DNA of 64,000 nucleotides from JAGXFP01 sp039714535 (GTDB lineage Bacteria > Desulfobacterota > Desulfobulbia > Desulfobulbales > JAGXFP01): NCBI GenBank assembly GCA_039714535.1, contig JBDLJC010000010.1:1-64000 (forward strand), written 5' to 3'. A program made the position numbers and the translations under genes. Positions 48,009 to 56,366 of the stretch are shown one piece after another (within the stretch, counting starts at the first letter, position 1; each line of letters opens with the position of its first letter). Under the pieces are notes generated by a model. The model ran no database searches and had not been told where the DNA came from. It saw nothing but the letters and a program-made list of their open reading frames with translations.

Positions 48009-48193
48009 CCTTGCTTTTTTAGGAATCAGCAGCATGGCCTTCTCTCCCCGACATCCCTCGCATTTGCAATCTTCCTGGGATCCTCATCTGCTACGCCAGC
48101 CCCCTTTGAAATCACTTAAGGATTATCACGCTAATTCCTCCTTAGCCCTGCACCACCTATAACTTGAAGGCGGCTCCCGGACCGACAAAAGGT

Positions 48194-48222
48194 TTGACAC
48201 GACCAACCTCCTGTGTTATCAA
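48194..48222 (+). promoter_or_regulatory. Sigma-70-type promoter for the rpsF operon
   Basis: TTGACA (48194-48199), a 17-bp spacer, TATCAA (48217-48222). The predicted start near 48229 falls just before a strong leader hairpin and about 103 nt before rpsF. Confidence 0.65.
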
Positions 48223-48232
48223 ACGAGATTAC

Positions 48233-48260
48233 TTTCCTGCCCCACAGGGGCGGCAGGAAA
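48233..48260 (+). promoter_or_regulatory. Leader hairpin ahead of rpsF
   Basis: Nine perfect pairs TTTCCTGCC (48233-48241) with GGCAGGAAA (48252-48260), interior CCACAGGGGC. In many bacteria the S6-S18 complex represses this operon through an rpsF leader element; a match to that element's consensus cannot be shown by eye. Confidence 0.45.
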
Positions 48261-48331
48261 TACTCCTTGCTCTTCCCACAACATATCTTGCTGGTGAGGG
48301 CCGTAATCTTTAAGTCCACAAGGAGATTTCA

Positions 48332-48742
48332 ATGCGAAGATACGAAACCATTGTGATCCTTAAGCCCTCCCTGGGTGAAGCAGAAAATCAGGCAATAATC
48401 GATCGTGCGACTGGAACCATTGAAGAATTTGCAGGTTCAATTGTCAAAATTGACAAGTGGGGTCTCAGAAAAACTGCCTACCCGATCATGAAAGAAACGC
48501 AAGGCTACTACGTTTACATTCAGTATGCCGGGCAACCAGCAGCAGTCGATGAGATGGAACGCGTATTCCGGATCGATGACAAAGTCATGAAATACCTTAC
48601 CGTCAAATTGCAAGACGTCTTCACGGCCCTGCCTGAGGATGAGGCCGCCAAAAAAGCTGAAAGCGACGCGGCAGCTACCCCGGAAAAGGTTGAGGAAAAG
48701 GCGGCTGAAGCAACTGAGTCAGAGGAAAAAACCGAGGCATAA
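48332..48742 (+). CDS. rpsF: Ribosomal protein bS6
   Basis: 136 residues: MRRYETIVILKPSLGEAE start, KWGLRKTAYPI, GYYVYIQY, and an Ala/Glu-rich tail of about 35 residues that is longer than in E. coli. It binds 16S rRNA in the platform of the 30S subunit together with bS18, encoded next. ATG follows AAGGAG at good spacing. Confidence 0.96.
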   Translation: MRRYETIVILKPSLGEAENQAIIDRATGTIEEFAGSIVKIDKWGLRKTAYPIMKETQGYYVYIQYAGQPAAVDEMERVFRIDDKVMKYLTVKLQDVFTALPEDEAAKKAESDAAATPEKVEEKAAEATESEEKTEA

Positions 48743-48809
48743 CCTGCCGCCAACGACCTTAATAAAGAGTAACAACAATTATAAAATCCTTCATTTGACG
48801 GAGAAAGAC

Positions 48810-49085
48810 ATGGCCTTTAAAAGGAATGCAAAGGGTGCCGGAAAACCCGCTCGTAAAAAAAGAGCTTTTACCCGTAAAAAAGTTTGTCGCTTCTGCTCCG
48901 ATGACAGCCTGACCATTGATTACAAAGAGACCCGGACTTTAAAAAACTTTGTTACTGAACACGGTAAAATCATCCCGCGAAGAATTTACGGCAACTGCGC
49001 CAAGCACCAGCGGCAAATGGCTGAAGCAATTAAAAGAGCCAGGCAAATCGCCTTATTGCCTTACAGTGGCGACACCAACTTCTAG
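48810..49085 (+). CDS. rpsR: Ribosomal protein bS18
   Basis: 91 residues from ATG at 48810 (GACGGAGAAAGAC upstream). Basic N-terminus (KGAGKPARKKRAFTRKKVC), FCSDDSLTIDYKETRTLKNF, and the C-terminal IIPRRIYGNCAKHQRQMAEAIKRAR. An open frame continues upstream in the same phase, but the conserved start and ribosome site place the true start here. Partner of bS6. Confidence 0.95.
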   Translation: MAFKRNAKGAGKPARKKRAFTRKKVCRFCSDDSLTIDYKETRTLKNFVTEHGKIIPRRIYGNCAKHQRQMAEAIKRARQIALLPYSGDTNF

Positions 49086-49111
49086 GTTAAAGAAGCGAAA
49101 CCGGAAACTGC

Positions 49112-50080
49112 ATGGCTAAGTTACAGGACGGATTAATCTCGCGTCTGGATATAAATCCAACAGGCATAGCAATAACATTTGCGGTCTGGATACTGCCAAT
49201 AATCAACGTCGAGTTCGTCTGGTTGCAGTTTTTTGCGCCGTTACCGGTGTTCTATTTTCTGGTAGAATCAGGAGCGTCCCGCGGCGTTAACACCTTGACC
49301 GGCGCTCTGTTGATCACCGGCTTAACGGCAACCGCAGTTGGCGCCGCCACGGCCTTTTTTTTCTTGGTAACCATGCTGCCGGTCGGCTACGTGCTGGCCA
49401 AAAGCATGGCGACAAAGGCAGCACCGATCCAGGCAGGCTTCAAAGCATTTGTCGCGCTTCTGCTAGGCTGGGGAACATGGTCATTACTATACAGTATGGC
49501 CAACCACTCCAGCCTTTATCAGGATATCCTGACCAGCCTTGACCAAGGGCTTATGATAGCGGGCGAAACAATTCTGAACAGCACGGAGCTACCCAACGAG
49601 AATGCTCTGGCCTTTGAAGCCGCATTCAGTAAACTACGTGATCTGATCCCGCATATAATGCCGGGTCTACTGCTGGTCACCATGACAATGATGGTTTTTT
49701 TAACCATGGTTATCGGCCAGTGGCTGTTAAATAAAAAAAACCGTGCCCTGTCCTCTTGGCCACCTTTCGCTGAATGGCGACTGCCGGAACAGTTGGTCGC
49801 AGTAATCATAGTTGCCGGTATTTTCACATTGTTACCAGGCGCCATTTTAAATGACGTCGGTCTCAACGTGATCTTCCTGGCTGGCACCTTGTACTTTTTC
49901 CAAGGACTGTCGGTTATTAACGCCCTGTTGGCCAGATGGAAGGCGCCCTTTTGGGTATTGATCGTTGGCTTGGTCTTTTTCCAGGTTTATGGTTTTATTT
50001 TCCTTGCCGTTTTGGGGCTGGCTGATGTATGGGTCGACTTCAGGAAACGCGGGACAGACACCAATAACATTAATTTATAA
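49112..50080 (+). CDS. DUF2232 (YybS-like) integral membrane protein
   Basis: 322 residues with about eight membrane spans. Hydrophobic throughout with a few short loops (LNKKNRALSSWPPFAEWRLPE is the main conserved family stretch). DUF2232/YybS genes lie between rpsR and rplI in many deltaproteobacteria and Firmicutes; the role is unknown, though a link with transporter-like folds is often suggested. Plus-strand operon member, 26 bp after rpsR and 44 bp before rplI. Confidence 0.85.
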   Translation: MAKLQDGLISRLDINPTGIAITFAVWILPIINVEFVWLQFFAPLPVFYFLVESGASRGVNTLTGALLITGLTATAVGAATAFFFLVTMLPVGYVLAKSMATKAAPIQAGFKAFVALLLGWGTWSLLYSMANHSSLYQDILTSLDQGLMIAGETILNSTELPNENALAFEAAFSKLRDLIPHIMPGLLLVTMTMMVFLTMVIGQWLLNKKNRALSSWPPFAEWRLPEQLVAVIIVAGIFTLLPGAILNDVGLNVIFLAGTLYFFQGLSVINALLARWKAPFWVLIVGLVFFQVYGFIFLAVLGLADVWVDFRKRGTDTNNINL

Positions 50081-50124
50081 TTAATAACTCACCCTGTTAT
50101 TTTATCAGTGAGGAGGAATAAAAG

Positions 50125-50586
50125 ATGGAATTAATTCTTAAGAAAACAGTCGATAACCTTGGCGAAGAAGGTGATGTAGTAAAAGTTAAATCCGGGTTCG
50201 GTCGTAACTATCTGCTCCCCCGTGGCGCTGCGGTTTTGGCCAACCCCGGCAACCTGGCCATCCTCGAAAAGGAAAGAGCCGCTATTGAGGCCCGCAAAGC
50301 TACCGTAAAGTCCGAAGCCGAAGGTATCGCCAAAAAGATCAATGGCGTTACTATCGTAATCGAGCAGCGAGCGGGTGAAGACGACAAGCTCTTTGGCTCC
50401 GTTACTTCCACCGACATCGCCGAAAAACTTGCCTCCCTGGGCATCGAGATTGACCGTAAAAAAATCGTCCTTGATGAGCCCATCAAGACCTTGGGCGAGT
50501 TCATGGTCAAGATTAAAATCGGTTATCAGGTCACCGCAGAAGTTAAGGTCCAGGTAGCGCCTCTAGCCGAAGAAGAGACAGAGTAA
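50125..50586 (+). CDS. rplI: Ribosomal protein bL9
   Basis: 153 residues: N-domain MELILKKTVDNLGEEGDVV with GFGRNYLLPRGAA, a long connecting helix (LEKERAAIEARKATVKSE), and the C-domain to the end. It binds domain V of 23S rRNA at the base of the L1 stalk. Very strong ribosome site GAGGAGGAATAAAAG. Confidence 0.96.
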   Translation: MELILKKTVDNLGEEGDVVKVKSGFGRNYLLPRGAAVLANPGNLAILEKERAAIEARKATVKSEAEGIAKKINGVTIVIEQRAGEDDKLFGSVTSTDIAEKLASLGIEIDRKKIVLDEPIKTLGEFMVKIKIGYQVTAEVKVQVAPLAEEETE

Positions 50587-50624
50587 ATCCCGACGGAATA
50601 CCGTTTTTTTGTACTCCCATCACT

Positions 50625-50659
50625 GCCCCGGCCCCGCCATATATGGTGGTAGCCGGGGC
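50625..50659 (+). terminator. GC-rich hairpin after rplI
   Basis: GCCCCGGC (50625-50632) pairs with GCCGGGGC (50652-50659), with an inner CCATATATGG palindrome. The T-rich stretch follows only after about 15 nt, so it could be a partial terminator between rplI and dnaB. Confidence 0.5.
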
Positions 50660-50778
50660 GTGTTGTTATAAGATCTTTTTTGAGCCAAAATTTTGTAGAC
50701 GATCGACCTTATTTTATATAAGTTATCGACTCGTCAATCGTCTTCAGATTATTCTATTTCCATAACGACAAGCTACCA

Positions 50779-52149
50779 ATGGAACCGGCCAGAAATCAAC
50801 CATCAATCAGCCACCGCCTGCCTCCCCAAAACATCGAGGCGGAGCAATGTGTGCTCGGTTCCATTCTCCTCCATCAGGGCGCAATCCTGAAGGCCGTTGA
50901 GCTACTGGCCCCCGATGACTTTTACCGCACCGAACATCACCTGATCTTTGCGGCCATGCTCAGTCTCTTCGACAGAGCTGAACCCCAGGATCTGGTCACC
51001 GTTACCAACGTTCTCAAGGACGGCAATAATCTGGACAAGATCGGCGGCCCGGCTTATCTGGCTACCCTGACCGATATCGTACCGGTGGCCGCCAACATTG
51101 GCCACTACGGCAAGATTGTCCGGGAAAAAGCGATCTTGCGCAAACTGATCTCCACTTCCACGGAGATTGCCAGCCGCTGCTATGAGGAGCAGGATGATGT
51201 TGATGCCCTGCTCGATGAAACCGAGCAGAACATCTTCGAGATATCCAGCGCCAAGAGCAACCAGTCTTATTATCCGATCAGCTCGGTTGTTAACGACAGC
51301 TTCAAAATGGTGGAGAAACTCTCGGAACGAAAGGAGCTTATTACCGGGGTTCCTTCTGGATATAGCGATTTTGACAAGATGACCGCCGGCCTCCAACCCT
51401 CCGACCTGGTTATCTTGGCCGGACGGCCCAGTATGGGCAAAACCGCCATTGCCATGAACATCGTCCAGAATGCGGCCATGCTGGGTAAGGTCCCGGTCGG
51501 AGTTTTCAGCCTGGAAATGTCAAAGGAACAGCTCGGCATGAGGATGCTCTGCTCAATCAGCCGAGTCAACTCCCAGCGTCTGCGGACCGGTCAGGTCAGG
51601 GATAATGACTGGCCCCATCTGGCCCGGGCCCACGGCATGCTTTCCGAAAGCCCCATTTTTATCGATGACACCCCGTCCATTTCCATCCTTGAACTCCGGG
51701 CGAAGGCCAGACGCCTGAAGACCGAACATGACATCGGTATGATCGTAATCGACTACCTGCAGCTTATGCGGGGCCGCGGCTCCGCCGAACGCCGAGAGCA
51801 GGAGATCAGTGAGATATCCAGATCGTTGAAGGCGATGGCCAAGGAATTACATATCCCGGTTATTGCCCTCTCCCAGCTTAACCGGAGCCTGGAAAACCGT
51901 CCCAATAAGCGGCCCCAGCTCTCTGATCTGCGTGAATCCGGCGCCATCGAGCAGGATGCCGACGTCATCTGTTTCATCTACCGTGACGAGGTCTATAACA
52001 AGGCCGAAGACAATCCCAACAAGGGCATCGCCGAGTTAATCATCGGCAAGCAGCGTAACGGACCGACCGGTACAGTGCATTTGGCCTTTCTGGATTCAAT
52101 CACCACCTTTGAGACCCTGACCCGCCACGATTACCCTGAAAACGCTTAA
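50779..52149 (+). CDS. dnaB: Replicative DNA helicase DnaB
   Basis: 456 residues. N-terminal dimerisation domain (PPQNIEAEQCVLGSILL), linker, and RecA-like helicase with Walker A LAGRPSMGKTAIAMN, GVFSLEMSKEQL, Walker B IGMIVIDYLQLM and the DnaB signature DLRESGAIEQDADVI. No intein is present. The rpsF-rpsR-rplI-dnaB order is widely conserved. leuS follows by 4 bp. Confidence 0.96.
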   Translation: MEPARNQPSISHRLPPQNIEAEQCVLGSILLHQGAILKAVELLAPDDFYRTEHHLIFAAMLSLFDRAEPQDLVTVTNVLKDGNNLDKIGGPAYLATLTDIVPVAANIGHYGKIVREKAILRKLISTSTEIASRCYEEQDDVDALLDETEQNIFEISSAKSNQSYYPISSVVNDSFKMVEKLSERKELITGVPSGYSDFDKMTAGLQPSDLVILAGRPSMGKTAIAMNIVQNAAMLGKVPVGVFSLEMSKEQLGMRMLCSISRVNSQRLRTGQVRDNDWPHLARAHGMLSESPIFIDDTPSISILELRAKARRLKTEHDIGMIVIDYLQLMRGRGSAERREQEISEISRSLKAMAKELHIPVIALSQLNRSLENRPNKRPQLSDLRESGAIEQDADVICFIYRDEVYNKAEDNPNKGIAELIIGKQRNGPTGTVHLAFLDSITTFETLTRHDYPENA

Positions 52150-52153
52150 ACAA

Positions 52154-54667
52154 ATGAGAAAAATCTCCATGTCTGATCAGCAGAATATCAAATACAATTT
52201 TAACGCCATCGAAGACAAATGGCGCAGTAAATGGCTGTCTGAGAAGACATTCAAGGCCGAAGAGGATTCTCTCCTCCCCAAATACTACCTGCTGGAGATG
52301 TTCCCCTATCCCTCCGGCCGCATTCATATGGGCCATGTCCGCAATTACACGATCGGCGACGTTATCGCCCGTTACAAAAGGATGAAAGGCTTTAACGTCA
52401 TCCACCCCATGGGTTGGGACGCCTTCGGTCTGCCGGCGGAAAATGCGGCGATCAAACACAACACCCACCCCGCCAAATGGACCTTTGAGAACATCGACTA
52501 CATGAGAGTACAGCTCCAGCGGATGGGTTTCAGTTACGACTGGGACCGGGAGCTGGCGACCTGCCACCCCGACTATTACCGTTGGGAGCAACAGATTTTT
52601 ATCGAACTTTACAACAAAGGTCTGGTCTACCAGAGGATCACCACCGTCAACTGGTGCGAGGATTGCCAGACCGTGCTCGCCAATGAACAGGTTATCGACG
52701 GCCTCTGCTGGCGCTGTGACCAGCAGGTTATGCTGCGCAAGATGAACGGCTGGTTCTTCAAGATCACCAACTACGCCGAAGAGCTCCTGGCCGAGTGCGA
52801 CAATCTGAGCGGCTGGCCGGCAAAGGTCCTGACCATGCAACGCAACTGGATAGGTAAATCCACCGGCGTCGAGGTCAACTTCCCTCTGGAGGGGTACGAT
52901 GAGACCCTGTCGATCTTCACTACCCGGCCTGATACCATCTTCGGCGTAACCTTCATGTCGCTGGCCCCGGAACATCCCTTGGTCAAAAAACTTACCGAAG
53001 GGAACGATAGGGAAACCGAGGTCAGAGAATTCGTCGAGAAGACCGTTGCCCTCAAACAGAAACAGGAACTTGACCACGAACTGGACAAGGAAGGCGTCTT
53101 CACCGGCTGTTACTGTATCAACCCCTTTAACGGCGACCGGGTGCCGATCTATGTGGCCAATTTCGTCCTGATGGAATACGGCACCGGCGCAGTCATGGCC
53201 GTGCCCGCCCACGACCAGCGCGACTTCGAGTTCGCCCGCAAATACGAGATTCCGATCAAGGTGGTTATCCAACCGACCGACACCAGCCTCGATCCCGCCG
53301 CCATGAACGAGGCCTACACCGAGCCGGGCATTCTTGCCGATTCCGGTGATTTTTCCGGAACCGATAGCAAAGAAGCTCAAGAGAGCATAATTGCCCATGC
53401 CGAAACCGAAGTAATCGGCCAAGGCAAGGTTAATTTCCGCCTCCATGACTGGGGCATCTCCCGCCAGCGTTTCTGGGGTTCGCCAATCCCGATGATCCAC
53501 TGTGAAAAATGCGGGATCCAGCCGGTACCGGTTGGTGACCTGCCGGTGGTACTGCCCGCCGATGTAACCATCGATCAGAGCGGCAAATCACCGCTCCACA
53601 CTCTGGAAAGCTTCTATCAAGTCCCCTGCCCGGCTTGCGGCGGCCCAGCCCGGCGCGAAACCGACACCATGGACACCTTTGTCGAATCATCATGGTACTT
53701 CGCCCGATACTGCTGCCCCAATTTCACCGACGGGCCGCTCAAGAAAGAGGCGGTTGACCACTGGCTGCCGGTCGATCAATACATCGGCGGGGTGGAACAT
53801 GCCATTCTCCATCTCCTCTACTCCCGCTTCTTCACCAAGGCCCTGCGCGACTTGGGTTACCTGACCGTTGACGAGCCCTTCAAAAACCTGCTGACCCAGG
53901 GCATGGTGATCAAGGATGGCAGCAAGATGTCCAAGTCCAAAGGCAATGTCGTTGATCCGAGCGGCTTGATCGAGCGTTACGGCGCCGACACGGTCCGGCT
54001 GTTCAGTCTCTTTGCCGCCCCGCCGGAGAAGGACCTGGAGTGGGATGATAAGGGTGTCGAGGGCTCCTCCCGTTTTCTGTTCCGGATCTTTCGCTTCGTC
54101 ATGGCCAATCTCGACCTGATCACCACCGCCCCAAGCGAAGTCAGCGATCAGGAACTGAATGGCAGCAGCCGGGCCCTGCACCGTAAAACCCATCAAACCA
54201 TTCGCAAGGTCAGCACTGATATCGAGACTAGGTTCCATTTTAACACCGCCATCAGCGGTGTCATGGAACTGACCAACCTGTTGTTCTCTGCCACGGCCCA
54301 GGAGGCCAAGGCAGAAATTGATCCAGCCGTGGTCCGGGAAGCGGTTGAGGCGACCCTCACCCTGCTCTCCCCGATGACCCCGCATCTCTGCGAAGAACTC
54401 TGGCAGCTGATCGGTCATACAACAACCCTAAACGAAGTCGCCTGGCCAAATTACGATGAAGAGGCTGCCAAGGACGAAGAGATAACCGTGGTTTTACAAG
54501 TTAACGGCAAGGTTAGAAGCCGCCTTCAAGTAGCACCAAACACCGCCAAAGACGAGCTAGAGAAAATAGCCATGGTCGACGCAAATGTCCTTAAATTCAC
54601 CGAGGGCAAAACGGTCAGAAAGGTCATCGTCGTCCCCAATAAACTGGTAAACATCGTCGCCACATGA
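52154..54667 (+). CDS. leuS: Leucyl-tRNA synthetase
   Basis: 837 residues. Class I synthetase charging tRNA-Leu. HIGH-type motif in PYPSGRIHMGHVRNYT, editing domain with TTRPDTIFGVTFM and the AVPAHDQRD segment, zinc fingers CEDCQTVLANEQV and CPACGG, and KMSKS in DGSKMSKSKGNV. A second in-frame ATG lies five codons on (52169, MSDQQNIKYNF) and may be the true start; neither has a strong ribosome site. Its stop overlaps the lptE start by 4 bp. Confidence 0.96.
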   Translation: MRKISMSDQQNIKYNFNAIEDKWRSKWLSEKTFKAEEDSLLPKYYLLEMFPYPSGRIHMGHVRNYTIGDVIARYKRMKGFNVIHPMGWDAFGLPAENAAIKHNTHPAKWTFENIDYMRVQLQRMGFSYDWDRELATCHPDYYRWEQQIFIELYNKGLVYQRITTVNWCEDCQTVLANEQVIDGLCWRCDQQVMLRKMNGWFFKITNYAEELLAECDNLSGWPAKVLTMQRNWIGKSTGVEVNFPLEGYDETLSIFTTRPDTIFGVTFMSLAPEHPLVKKLTEGNDRETEVREFVEKTVALKQKQELDHELDKEGVFTGCYCINPFNGDRVPIYVANFVLMEYGTGAVMAVPAHDQRDFEFARKYEIPIKVVIQPTDTSLDPAAMNEAYTEPGILADSGDFSGTDSKEAQESIIAHAETEVIGQGKVNFRLHDWGISRQRFWGSPIPMIHCEKCGIQPVPVGDLPVVLPADVTIDQSGKSPLHTLESFYQVPCPACGGPARRETDTMDTFVESSWYFARYCCPNFTDGPLKKEAVDHWLPVDQYIGGVEHAILHLLYSRFFTKALRDLGYLTVDEPFKNLLTQGMVIKDGSKMSKSKGNVVDPSGLIERYGADTVRLFSLFAAPPEKDLEWDDKGVEGSSRFLFRIFRFVMANLDLITTAPSEVSDQELNGSSRALHRKTHQTIRKVSTDIETRFHFNTAISGVMELTNLLFSATAQEAKAEIDPAVVREAVEATLTLLSPMTPHLCEELWQLIGHTTTLNEVAWPNYDEEAAKDEEITVVLQVNGKVRSRLQVAPNTAKDELEKIAMVDANVLKFTEGKTVRKVIVVPNKLVNIVAT

Positions 54668-55221
54668 AAACAGCCGCCAAATCATTAATCCTGGCCCTGT
54701 TCGCCCTGCTTCTCCTGCAGGGCTGCGGCTACCATAACCCTTACCTTAAAAACGTCGATCAGGACAAACCCGCCGCCGTAGTGTACATGACGGTCTGGAC
54801 CAACCAGACCAATGAGCTGGGCCTGGAGAGCCTGATCTTCCAGAAGACCGCCGACTGGCTTCAACAGTCACGCCATCTGCGGCTTACCCGGGATAAGGAC
54901 CAGGCCGACTATCTTCTGACCGGCTCGATCCTATCGGTCGATTATCCGGCCACGGCTTTTTCGGTCAACGATGTCGCCACCACCTTGCAGGCCAGGGTCA
55001 AGACAACTTACAAGCTCACCGCCCGGACCACCGGCAAAACAATCTGGCAGGTTAGTGATACGCTCCGGCAAACAGACTACGCTGCCGGCTCCGATGCCGT
55101 TCGCAGCCAGAGCAACAAGAAAACCGCTCTGGCGACAATTGCCGATGAACTCGGTGAGCAGATTTATCTGAGGATTACGGCGACACTTACCAGCGGAACG
55201 GGGAAATTAATCAAACGCTAA
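54664..55221 (+). CDS. lptE: LPS-assembly lipoprotein LptE
   Basis: 185 residues. Lipoprotein signal with lipobox LLLQGCGY (Cys21). The GCGYH start and the later SVDYPATAFSVNDVATTLQA segment are typical of LptE/RlpB, which plugs the LptD barrel and guides lipopolysaccharide to the outer membrane. The leuS-lptE overlap (ATGA) is conserved in many proteobacteria. It shows that the cell has an LPS outer membrane. Confidence 0.85.
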   Translation: MKTAAKSLILALFALLLLQGCGYHNPYLKNVDQDKPAAVVYMTVWTNQTNELGLESLIFQKTADWLQQSRHLRLTRDKDQADYLLTGSILSVDYPATAFSVNDVATTLQARVKTTYKLTARTTGKTIWQVSDTLRQTDYAAGSDAVRSQSNKKTALATIADELGEQIYLRITATLTSGTGKLIKR

Positions 55222-55267
55222 CTAATAAGCTAGTATTGGCAATACCTCACAAAACAAAAGAAACGAT

Positions 55268-55741
55268 ATGTACCAACTTGAAGTAAAACAATATTTAATC
55301 GAAAATAAATTCAATCCTTTAGATGGTTGGGAGATAACTGTCGACATAGACGCGATGGAGAGAGCTAAAGGCCCTCAACACAAACCAGATAAAAAAGAAA
55401 GAGTAAAAATTGCGGAAAACGAGCTAAAAAGAATGGGTGCCACCATTGGACCTCACAATAAATACGGAAGAATTGATGTATGCACCACAAACAACGCTGG
55501 GGAAACATACCTAATTGAAGTAGAAGGCAAATCATCCAGACAAAAAGAACAAGCGATGTACTCAGCGCTTGGTCAATTATTACTAATCATGAATAGACCA
55601 ACAAAAAATACTTTTTATGGAATAGCAGTACCGGATACACCCGAATGGGAAATACAATTGTCTAAGATCCCAACTTACATAAAAAACACGCTAAATTTAA
55701 AATGCTACTTAACCTCTAAGGAATCAACCAGAGAAATTTGA
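55268..55741 (+). CDS. PD-(D/E)XK nuclease-like protein of a two-gene cassette
   Basis: 157 residues. Asp70 in GRIDVC and Glu86-Gly-Lys88 in YLIEVEGKSS form a D...ExK arrangement, followed by the helix EQAMYSALGQLLL, as in restriction-endonuclease-fold proteins. A helical start (MYQLEVKQYLIENKF) precedes it. The frame is AT-rich compared with lptE and tkt on either side. The partner HEPN-like gene follows after 9 bp. Target and activity are unknown; DNA or RNA cleavage is inference from the motif. No membrane segment or signal peptide. Confidence 0.65.
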   Translation: MYQLEVKQYLIENKFNPLDGWEITVDIDAMERAKGPQHKPDKKERVKIAENELKRMGATIGPHNKYGRIDVCTTNNAGETYLIEVEGKSSRQKEQAMYSALGQLLLIMNRPTKNTFYGIAVPDTPEWEIQLSKIPTYIKNTLNLKCYLTSKESTREI

Positions 55742-55750
55742 GAAAATAGA

Positions 55751-56245
55751 ATGTATCCGGTAAGACTTGGCGTAAAAACAGCAGAAAAAAGAATCCGAGC
55801 GTTGCTCAAAAATAATCACCATGCGGAAGCGTTATTGACAGCTGTATTCACCTATGAAAAAACTATCCATAGAACTCTGAAGCAATTAATTGTTTCTTCC
55901 GGGTTCAGATCCAAAGATGCTGAAAAATTATTAAAAAACATACAAGGATTTAATCGCCAAAAAAACATATGGCCTTGCTTTGATCCGCAAAATAGAAACT
56001 TGCCTGAATTAATCGACAACAAACACTGGCAACATATCAGTAAGGCCGTAAAAATGCGCAACGACCTTGTACATGGTGTACGCGCGTACAATCTAGATCT
56101 GTGCAAAGAGGTGACGGAGGAAATTTTAGCTCTAATAAGTCATACTATTGAACAATTTGAAACACAATATGGTTTCAATGGGTGGACGAGGATTACAGTT
56201 AGAATAAAATCAAAATTGCATTCTGATCCGAAAATTAAAACGTAA
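55751..56245 (+). CDS. HEPN-domain-like protein of the two-gene cassette
   Basis: 164 residues, mostly helical. Arg103-N-D-L-V-His108 (MRNDLVHG) fits the RX4-6H motif of HEPN ribonuclease toxins, preceded by helices such as HHAEALLTAVFTYEKTIHRT. HEPN proteins are common as RNases in toxin-antitoxin and phage-defence modules, but some act only as structural partners. AT-rich, like its neighbour. With the PD-(D/E)XK-like protein just upstream it forms a compact cassette between two housekeeping genes. Confidence 0.65.
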   Translation: MYPVRLGVKTAEKRIRALLKNNHHAEALLTAVFTYEKTIHRTLKQLIVSSGFRSKDAEKLLKNIQGFNRQKNIWPCFDPQNRNLPELIDNKHWQHISKAVKMRNDLVHGVRAYNLDLCKEVTEEILALISHTIEQFETQYGFNGWTRITVRIKSKLHSDPKIKT

Positions 56246-56366
56246 CAACCAATCACTTCAGCGACCTAGAAGAAGTACTGCGGCCTTGCAGGTATTTTTT
56301 GGCCAGTCCGCTGAATCCAAAAGTTAATTGCCTTTTAAACTACAACATTTCATAATGAGGAAAAAC

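Noticed and set aside
52100..53500. Long minus-strand open frame (466 codons) opposite leuS and the dnaB end
   Set aside because: Shadow of leuS; the sense strand has all LeuRS motifs and the antisense product matches nothing recognisable.
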